The notes below the pieces were generated by a model, which saw nothing but the letters and a program-made list of their open reading frames with translations, was not told the origin of the DNA and searched no databases. Shown in pieces: positions 1-4,606 of a stretch of DNA of 9,126 nt. The stretch is taken from the NCBI GenBank assembly GCA_015478575.1, contig JADMIN010000062.1, forward strand, positions 1 to 9,126, given 5' to 3'. The first letter of the stretch is position 1, and each line of letters begins with the position of its first letter. The translations under genes and the position numbers were made by a program. This DNA is from Ktedonobacterales bacterium. Lineage in GTDB: Bacteria > Chloroflexota > Ktedonobacteria > Ktedonobacterales > JADMIN01.

Positions 1-55
1 AGGGAAGGGGGAGTTAGGAGGGGGAGGAGGAAGGGGTCAGCGTGCGAGGTGGGGA
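1..55. repeat. Left copy of 55-bp dispersed repeat
   Basis: These 55 bases are identical to 3924-3978; the match stops at base 56 (a here, t in the other copy). The copy begins exactly with the right arm (AGGGAAGGGGG) of the hairpin seen at the other copy, so the left arm probably lies upstream of the window. The sequence is strongly purine-rich on this strand for the first 37 bases. The two copies are in direct orientation and bracket the DNA methyltransferase and membrane-protein genes. No open reading frame of note uses this stretch. Confidence 0.9.
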
Positions 56-100
56 AGAGGCCTGGACTCCTGACGAGCCAGAAGGGGACGGAACGCTTGC

Positions 101-1199
101 CTAATCGAAGTCGAAGGGAAGCTGTGCTGGCCTGGACACACCCCTCATAGGCGAGGCCACATCCTTTTTCAAATCCTCCACCTCCGTGACCGCCGGTGTT
201 TTGACTTCGAGTGCCGCTAGTCGTGGGATACCGGCGCGCGCCATCTTGTAGTAATCGGCGAACCGCTCGATGCCGATGCAGCGCACGCCCACTGCCTCTG
301 CCGCCGCAACGGTAGACCCTGAGCCCAAGAACGGGTCGGCAATCACACCTTCGCCCAGGGGCAGCGCCGCATAGACGAGCTGACGCATGAGCGACTGTGG
401 CTTGATGCTGGGATGATTGGCAATCATCCGTTCCCGCCTGGGGGTGCGCTCACTCAGGATCACATCGCTGAAGGCTTACCATCGGCACGGCGACGCAGTC
501 CCCCGGTCTGGTACTCGCGTAGGCAGTCGCTCACCTTCATCTTGGGTGGCATCGGCTTGCGGAGCAGCCCCCACGGCTCATAGCAGCCGCGCGGCAGGGA
601 GCAGACGTCGGGGAACGCTTCCTCGGCGTTCTTGGGCTTATCACCGCCGCGTAGGGTCCGTACGAGGCGGATCATCTCGCCGCGAAACTCGAGGCCCCCT
701 TCAGTCAGTGCCTCGAACACGAGCTGGGAGAGGAAGGCATTGCCAGCGATCATTACGTGGCCACCGGGGCGTAAGGCACGCACAGCGAGCTTGGCCCATT
801 CGACAAAGAAACGGCGCGCGAGTGCCCGTTCCTTCTCGTTCAAGGCGGTGAACCGTGGAAGTGGTGCGCGCGTATGGCCGTCAAAGGAGGGTGGGATACG
901 CCAGATACCGCCAACTCTGGTAGAACGTTTTTCCAACTGATCAAAGTCGTATTCCTTCACGCCGTAGGGCGGGTCGGTGATAATGGCGTGAAGGCTATTT
1001 TCAGGGATACGGCTGAGCCACATAAAGCCGTCGGCATGCACGATACGTGAGTGGCCGATGGCTCCGAGCGGTAGTCCAAGGCAAGCGCTTCAAGCCGCGG
1101 CGTGGCCCTAACCGCTATGGGTGCCGATGTGCGTATTTGGGGTTTACGTCCTCTTCGCTTCGGCGCTGGCTGCGCGCCATTGAGGAGTTCAACTGCCAT
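101..1199 (-). pseudogene. DNA adenine methyltransferase, beta-type motif order, broken by two frameshifts
   Basis: Three pieces in three frames together make one protein of about 366 residues. Piece 1 (1199 to about 1047) is a basic N-terminal tail ending LALDYRSEPSAT. Piece 2 (about 1047 to 460) holds motif IV, TDPPYG (DPPY at reconstructed residues 76-79), and the segment VRALRPGGHVMIAGNAF. Piece 3 (about 470 to 101) holds HPSIKP (263-268) and the SAM-binding loop DPFLGSGST (289-297). The order DPPY then FxGxG is that of beta-class amino-methyltransferases; DPPY favours N6-adenine as target. Both breaks are repaired by adding one base: near 1047, and in a T pair at 471-472 (minus strand), which turns GKPSAM-stop into GKPFSDVILSERTP. 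ATG at 1199 is preferred because GAGAGG at 1211-1206 is 6 nt away, against 3 nt for the ATG at 1202. The family is normally one chain of similar length, so the gene looks recently inactivated. Two base-call errors are the alternative. No restriction enzyme gene is visible beside it. Target sequence cannot be told. Confidence 0.85.
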
Positions 1200-1205
1200 C
1201 ATACG

Positions 1206-1211
1206 CCTCTC
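1206..1211 (-). promoter_or_regulatory. Ribosome binding site of the DNA methyltransferase
   Basis: GAGAGG on the minus strand lies 6 nt before ATG 1199-1197 and only 3 nt before ATG 1202-1200. The spacing favours the second ATG as the original start of the now frameshifted gene. Confidence 0.55.
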
Positions 1212-1232
1212 ATCATTCTTCTCAACACTATT

Positions 1233-1238
1233 AGTATA
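1233..1238 (-). promoter_or_regulatory. Possible -10 element (TATACT) for the DNA methyltransferase
   Basis: TATACT on the minus strand, within GGTATACTAAT, matches the sigma-70 -10 consensus at five of six bases. It would place a transcript start about 25-30 nt before ATG 1199. The hexamer 17 nt upstream (TAAGCA, 1261-1256) is a weak -35. The local sequence is AT-rich against a GC-rich background. Confidence 0.4.
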
Positions 1239-1296
1239 CCATTCTCTGACCGCTCTGCTTAGAAGGTAGGACACTGCGATATCTTGAGCGGCTGGC

Positions 1297-1449
1297 ATGG
1301 GGATGTGCCGCTTACTCGGCAGTGATCGAGCGAAGGAATGGACAATGGCGCGTCTACTCGCCGAGCGGGAGTATGAGGCGGGGCGCATGGAGCATTTGAC
1401 AGGCAGGGTATACTCTCTCCAAGGCAAGTGCGGTGCAGTGTTGTTGTAG
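1297..1449 (+). CDS. Doubtful 50-codon open reading frame in the divergent intergenic region
   Basis: An ATG at 1297 opens 50 codons ending in TAG at 1447-1449. The predicted peptide contains a plausible helical stretch (MARLLAEREYEAG) and third codon positions are moderately GC-rich, so it may be a gene remnant. There is no good ribosome binding site before it, an in-frame stop lies at 1285-1287, and the frame covers a TATACT element at 1409-1414 that may belong to the downstream gene's promoter. I recognise no family. Equally possible is that it is not translated. Confidence 0.2.
   Translation: MGMCRLLGSDRAKEWTMARLLAEREYEAGRMEHLTGRVYSLQGKCGAVLL
1409..1414 (+). promoter_or_regulatory. Possible -10 element (TATACT) for the 780-residue membrane protein
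   Basis: TATACT in the context AGGGTATACTC lies 94 nt before ATG 1509. A perfect TTGACA is present at 1396-1401 but only 7 nt upstream, far too close for a standard -35/-10 pair, and no good -35 exists at 16-18 nt. The site is listed because it repeats the TATACT seen before the other genes. Confidence 0.3.
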
Positions 1450-1482
1450 GTAAGCCCATTCATTTTATGGGTCAAATACCTA
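1447..1482 (+). promoter_or_regulatory. Nested hairpin in the leader of the membrane-protein gene
   Basis: Outer arms TAGGTA (1447-1452) and TACCTA (1477-1482) are exact reverse complements. Inside them CCCAT (1455-1459) and ATGGG (1467-1471) pair across a 7-nt loop, with unpaired AG on one side and TCAAA on the other. The structure ends 11 nt before the AGAGGAG ribosome binding site. It could be an RNA element acting on translation or mRNA stability, or a dyad operator. There is no U-tract, so it is not an intrinsic terminator. Function is inferred only. Confidence 0.45.
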
Positions 1483-1493
1483 TTCCTGCCATG

Positions 1494-1500
1494 AGAGGAG
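1494..1500 (+). promoter_or_regulatory. Ribosome binding site that sets the start of the membrane protein
   Basis: AGAGGAG lies 8 nt before ATG 1509-1511. The frame stays open upstream to 1428, but that stretch overlaps the leader hairpin and has no ribosome binding site, so 1509 is taken as the start. Confidence 0.8.
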
Positions 1501-1508
1501 TTCCCCCC

Positions 1509-3851
1509 ATGAGTGCCCCGGAACAGCAGGCCCCGGAACAGCAGGCCCTGGAACAGAAGTTTCACTTCGCTTCCGCTGGCTTCTGGCTTCCCTGTTATCA
1601 GTCGAGCTTCTTTTCCCACACCGATGACCGCGCCAACCTCCGCCCTCGCTATCACTTCACGACCACGGGGAGCGGGCCGTTCGCGGATCGGGCGGCGGTC
1701 AAGCTGGAGGCCAATATCTTCAGCCGTCTGCTCATGGTGCTGCCACACAAACACTATACCTCTGCCTACCCCATCACAGGTGGGAGCTCCGCGCCACCGG
1801 TTGGGGAGGCGCAGCCCGACCCCGTGGGCATCTTGTTCTTGGCGGATAATCCTCGTGCGCTTGCTGGCTTCGAAGCGTGCCCGGTGAAGTGCGTGACGCT
1901 CTTCGCCAACCAGGATGGTTTCTACGTCTGGACGGTCGCCTATGAGGATGGCAAGACGAAGAAGCCGAGCGTGGAGGCGGCGCTCAAGGCGCACATTTTC
2001 GATCTCGTGGGCGGCGACTTCGCGTCGCATCACTCCGGTATCGAGAGTGAGAAGCACGCCAGCATCGCGGTGCCCGTGAGCAACCTGAAGCGGTATCGTG
2101 ATGAGCATCTGGGTATGCTCACGTTCTTCCAACTCAACATCATCCTCGAAGGTCTGCATAATGTCAATCTCGATCCGCGGGTCTTCTTCAAGAGCGAACC
2201 TGGCATCGAGAAAGAGTATACGCTTGGCGGCTTCGCCAGGCAGGTGACCGCGCTCTTCGATCCTGCCAAGCGCCCACCGCATCGTGTTCGGCCAGCCAAG
2301 GGCGCCCACAAGCAGGAGGCAATGGAGCAGGCGAGAAAGGATGAGGCGGCGCAGGATGAGGTGGCGCAGCAAACCGTCGCGAGCTTTTTCACGCGCAGTC
2401 TTGAGGATCCCGCTACGCTCGATTGGAGCGCCTTACAAGCCTTTGCCGATCTGTGTGTCTCTCCCCGGATACAGGCGCATATTCTGGATGAGTTTCTGGC
2501 GGTGACGGAAGTGCTTACCCTGAAGCGCATGAAACAGCGCATCGAGCGCTGTCGCCGCGCCTTGCTCGAGGAGTTGATCGAGGTCACGCACCGCCGCGAT
2601 CCGTTGGTCCAGGCGGAGCCGCCCGATGGACCGATTGATCGTATCGAAGAGGTGACTGAGGCGCAGTTGCGCGGCTATATCATGTTGGTCGCCGCCAAGA
2701 TGCCGCTCGTCGCGAATGTGCTGCTGCATCTGGATGATCTGCACTATGCGCACCCTAGGAAGGCGAAAGCGGCTTCCAAGAATGCCGCGAATGCCATCGC
2801 CGATCCCACTATCCCGACCTCTGAGACCTATGGACCCTACCATAGCTGGACGGGTCTGCTGCGTGCGTTACAATATGATCTCACGAGCTTGATTGAGGCG
2901 ATTAGCCAGGCCCGCACGGACCGTATGCTCTATGAGCAGGAGCAGATTCACGCTGAGCAGGAGACGCTGGCTGAGATCCAGCGGCTCAATGAGCGTTCGG
3001 GTGGGGCGATCAGCCCGGCGCACAGCGTGGCCATCAGTGTGATGTCGAATCTGCTGGCGCTCTTCGCCGTGGTCCTGGCCGCCGGACCGCTCATCAAGAA
3101 CGGGCGCGTGACGTTTAATCTCGAGGCGATTCTCACGATCTTCAACGCGAACAACCTGCCCGGCGCGCTGGCCCTGGTGCTGCTTGGCATCATGCTGATC
3201 GCCATCTATGCCCTGATCCACTTCGCCGCCCAGCGGGTGCTGCGCGTGGGCTATCGTATCTTCAAGCGCGATTTCCAGCTCGACGCCAAGTATTACTATG
3301 AGATTGATGCGCGCGTGGACGCGCCGTTCCAACTGGGCGCGATAGCGAAACTGCTCGACCACGGCGCTCCTCATCCGCTGAAGCCGCCCCAGCGTAAGGG
3401 TCTCGTGCGCCTCTTGGGCTTCCTTCCCGTGGAGTTGAGTCGCGCGGCGCGGCGCGAGATCAATGAGCAGCCATACAAGTACCCCAGGCGCAACTCCTAT
3501 CGCGTGGAGCGGCTGGAGAAATCCGAGGCCTTGCACAAAATCTATATCGAGACCAGTATTTGTGTCAGCGAGCGCCGCCACATCAAGGCGGTGCTGGTCT
3601 ACGAGTTGCTCTTCCACCGGCCTTCGAAGGAGCACGACTACATCTTCAAAGACCTGCGGGTCGTCTCGACGCATGCCGCTGAACTGACGCGGGAGGAGAT
3701 CATCACGCTCAAGCAGGTGGTCGCTGACTACTTCATCAATCCTTGCCTCGAAATGGGTTGGAGATTCATGGCGGTGATGCCTTCGAGCGATAACTATGAC
3801 GCACTCTTCACCATCACACAACCGCTGGAGACGCCTCCGGAGGGAACCTAA
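1509..3851 (+). CDS. Unrecognised 780-residue membrane protein with coiled coil and two membrane helices
   Basis: I do not recognise this protein. From the N terminus it has a short repeat (PEQQA-PEQQA-LEQ, residues 4-16), a large soluble region to about 460 including a charged helical part near 260-290, and a glutamate/glutamine-rich heptad-like helix at about 470-500 (EQEQIHAEQETLAEIQRLNE). Two hydrophobic helices follow at about 507-530 (SNLLALFAVVLAAG) and 552-575 (ALALVLLGIMLIAIYALIHF), separated by about 22 residues, then a basic soluble domain of about 200 residues. There is no signal peptide. Two helices and a short loop imply both large domains are on the same side, probably the cytoplasm. 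Coiled coil then helix pair recalls CorA-like topology, but the long C-terminal domain and lack of a GMN motif argue against a CorA transporter. Start chosen from AGAGGAG 8 nt before ATG. The gene is divergent from the broken DNA methyltransferase; its TAA stop lies inside the first unit of a 25-bp repeat. It appears intact. A membrane-linked sensor or effector is possible but unsupported by any motif. Confidence 0.9.
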   Translation: MSAPEQQAPEQQALEQKFHFASAGFWLPCYQSSFFSHTDDRANLRPRYHFTTTGSGPFADRAAVKLEANIFSRLLMVLPHKHYTSAYPITGGSSAPPVGEAQPDPVGILFLADNPRALAGFEACPVKCVTLFANQDGFYVWTVAYEDGKTKKPSVEAALKAHIFDLVGGDFASHHSGIESEKHASIAVPVSNLKRYRDEHLGMLTFFQLNIILEGLHNVNLDPRVFFKSEPGIEKEYTLGGFARQVTALFDPAKRPPHRVRPAKGAHKQEAMEQARKDEAAQDEVAQQTVASFFTRSLEDPATLDWSALQAFADLCVSPRIQAHILDEFLAVTEVLTLKRMKQRIERCRRALLEELIEVTHRRDPLVQAEPPDGPIDRIEEVTEAQLRGYIMLVAAKMPLVANVLLHLDDLHYAHPRKAKAASKNAANAIADPTIPTSETYGPYHSWTGLLRALQYDLTSLIEAISQARTDRMLYEQEQIHAEQETLAEIQRLNERSGGAISPAHSVAISVMSNLLALFAVVLAAGPLIKNGRVTFNLEAILTIFNANNLPGALALVLLGIMLIAIYALIHFAAQRVLRVGYRIFKRDFQLDAKYYYEIDARVDAPFQLGAIAKLLDHGAPHPLKPPQRKGLVRLLGFLPVELSRAARREINEQPYKYPRRNSYRVERLEKSEALHKIYIETSICVSERRHIKAVLVYELLFHRPSKEHDYIFKDLRVVSTHAAELTREEIITLKQVVADYFINPCLEMGWRFMAVMPSSDNYDALFTITQPLETPPEGT
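1518..1556 (+). repeat. 15-bp in-frame tandem repeat coding PEQQA
   Basis: The unit CCGGAACAGCAGGCC occurs twice exactly (1518-1532, 1533-1547), followed by a partial third copy CTGGAACAG with one change. It adds residues in frame directly after the start codon, so unit-number changes would alter only the N-terminal tail of the membrane protein. Confidence 0.85.
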
Positions 3852-3914
3852 CCCCTCGGCCCCCGTGCCGACCTAACCCCTCGGCCCCCGTGCCGACCTA
3901 ACCCCTCGGCCCCC
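3847..3914. repeat. 25-bp tandem repeat, 2.7 units, overlapping a stop codon
   Basis: Two exact 25-bp units (3847-3871 and 3872-3896) begin CCTAACCCCTCGG and end GTGCCGA. A third copy (3897-3914) matches for 18 bases and then passes into the hairpin at 3910. The first unit starts two bases before the TAA stop of the membrane-protein gene and contains that stop. The units look like successive duplications of the left flank of the hairpin repeat. Confidence 0.9.
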
Positions 3915-3941
3915 TTCCCTGCGAGGGAAGGGGGAGTTAGG
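3897..3941. repeat. Large imperfect palindrome (hairpin repeat)
   Basis: The core arms CCCCCTTCCCT (3910-3920) and AGGGAAGGGGG (3924-3934) are exact reverse complements over 11 bp around a GCG loop. Outer arms CCTAAC (3897-3902) and GTTAGG (3936-3941) add 6 bp, with an internal loop of 7 nt on one side and 1 nt on the other. It lies 46 nt past a stop codon and may end or protect the transcript, but no T-run follows on either strand, so it is not a classical terminator. Such C-rich/G-rich hairpins resemble dispersed intergenic repeats of many-copy type. Confidence 0.85.
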
Positions 3942-3978
3942 AGGGGGAGGAGGAAGGGGTCAGCGTGCGAGGTGGGGA
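3924..3978. repeat. Right copy of 55-bp dispersed repeat
   Basis: Identical to bases 1-55 over its full length and in the same orientation. It begins with the right arm of the hairpin and ends GAGGTGGGGA, after which the two copies diverge completely. Together with the hairpin and the 25-bp units this forms a composite element of about 130 bp (3847-3978). Confidence 0.9.
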
Positions 3979-4314
3979 TACCTGTCTGGCTTGTGGCCTG
4001 TGCGCGCTCCTCATGCGGGATGACTGTCTGATGATGGCTGGCGGGCCGTAGTGCTGGTTGAGGGCGGAGGTCGAGAGCCGATTGGCGGCGGTGTGGGGAG
4101 GCGTCGAATCGAACGCCTGGTGGAACGCCTGTGGAGAGAGCGCCATCGGGCAGATCATCTACCTGAGCGCTTTCTATGGGCGGGCACGATCTGTGTGTGG
4201 CCGCGCGCTGGGTGGCGCTACCACTTGTCTGTCTGTTGGCCACCCCGTGGCGTCGGCCCCTTGGGTGTGGACCTGTTTCGTTCGCGGGGCGTATGATCCT
4301 CACGGGCCTCTGCC

Positions 4315-4367
4315 GCGTGGCTGGTCGCGTAGGCGTGGCTGGTCGCGTAGGCGTGGCTGGTCGCGTA
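4315..4367. repeat. 18-bp tandem repeat, nearly three units
   Basis: The unit GCGTGGCTGGTCGCGTAG occurs exactly at 4315-4332 and 4333-4350, then again at 4351-4367 lacking only its last base. The third unit runs directly into TATACT, which shares its GTA. The length is a multiple of three, but no convincing protein reads through it. The repeat may be a binding-site array for a regulator or simple slippage. Confidence 0.85.
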
Positions 4368-4371
4368 TACT
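4366..4371 (+). promoter_or_regulatory. Possible -10 element (TATACT) for the LuxR-family regulator
   Basis: TATACT in GCGTATACTGAAC, at the 3' edge of the 18-bp tandem repeat. No good -35 hexamer is found at 16-18 nt because that interval is repeat sequence. If used, it gives a leader of roughly 230 nt before ATG 4607. Confidence 0.3.
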
Positions 4372-4593
4372 GAACGGGTCGGCGTGTCCGATCTGTTGCC
4401 GGAGAGCATCGCGGCGGGGGTTCAGGGGATATCTTCAGCGCGTCGGCTTGCGCATCGCCTGAATACGACTGGACATGCCTGGCTACCTGGGCGCCGCCGT
4501 CGCGGTGTGGGTGCGCGTGATGGGGGCGACACGGCGAGGCAGAGGCGCTGGCTCCTCGCGCACGATACCCCAGCGAGAGAGGCGAGGGTCCTC

Positions 4594-4599
4594 AAGGGG
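4594..4599 (+). promoter_or_regulatory. Ribosome binding site that sets the start of the LuxR-family regulator
   Basis: AAGGGG lies 7 nt before ATG 4607-4609. The frame is open further upstream to 4475, but those 44 codons are arginine- and glycine-rich, low-complexity in look, and lack such a site. Confidence 0.7.
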
Positions 4600-4606
4600 T
4601 GCGGCT

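Larger units (their letters stand above)
3979..4606. other. Long region without a convincing gene
   Basis: About 630 bp between the repeat and the regulator start. Several frames stay open for 60-130 codons on both strands, as expected from high GC, but none has a ribosome binding site together with a recognisable protein. Visible structure includes a 12-nt near-duplication (GAACGCCTG at 4111-4119 and 4123-4131), a 6-bp hairpin AGGCGT/ACGCCT (4099-4104, 4113-4118), the 18-bp tandem repeat at 4315-4367, and GCGAGG/CCTCGC arms (4534-4539, 4554-4559). The last 230 bases may be a long leader of the regulator gene. A decayed gene cannot be excluded. Confidence 0.5.

Noticed and set aside
1396..1414. 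TTGACA followed by TATACT as a sigma-70 promoter
   Set aside because: The spacing is 7 nt instead of about 17, so the two cannot form one standard promoter.
957..2372. A 471-codon minus-strand open frame
   Set aside because: Most of it is antisense to the intact membrane-protein gene and has shadow-frame composition. Only its last part (1199 to about 1047) is real, as the N terminus of the frameshifted methyltransferase.
1509..3851. CorA-type magnesium channel
   Set aside because: Coiled coil plus two helices fits loosely, but there is no GMN motif after the first helix and a 200-residue domain follows the second.
3847..3914. CRISPR array
   Set aside because: The 25-bp units are directly adjacent with no spacers, and no cas gene is present.
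3910..3934. Classical intrinsic terminator
   Set aside because: The stem is strong but no T-run follows on either strand; kept as a hairpin repeat instead.
4058..4462. Plus-strand frames of 81-134 codons in the long gap
   Set aside because: Overlapping frames compete with each other, run through the 18-bp repeat, lack ribosome binding sites and show no family.
4475..4606. Upstream extension of the LAL regulator by 44 codons
   Set aside because: Low-complexity arginine/glycine-rich sequence without a ribosome binding site; AAGGGG 7 nt before ATG 4607 gives a better start.
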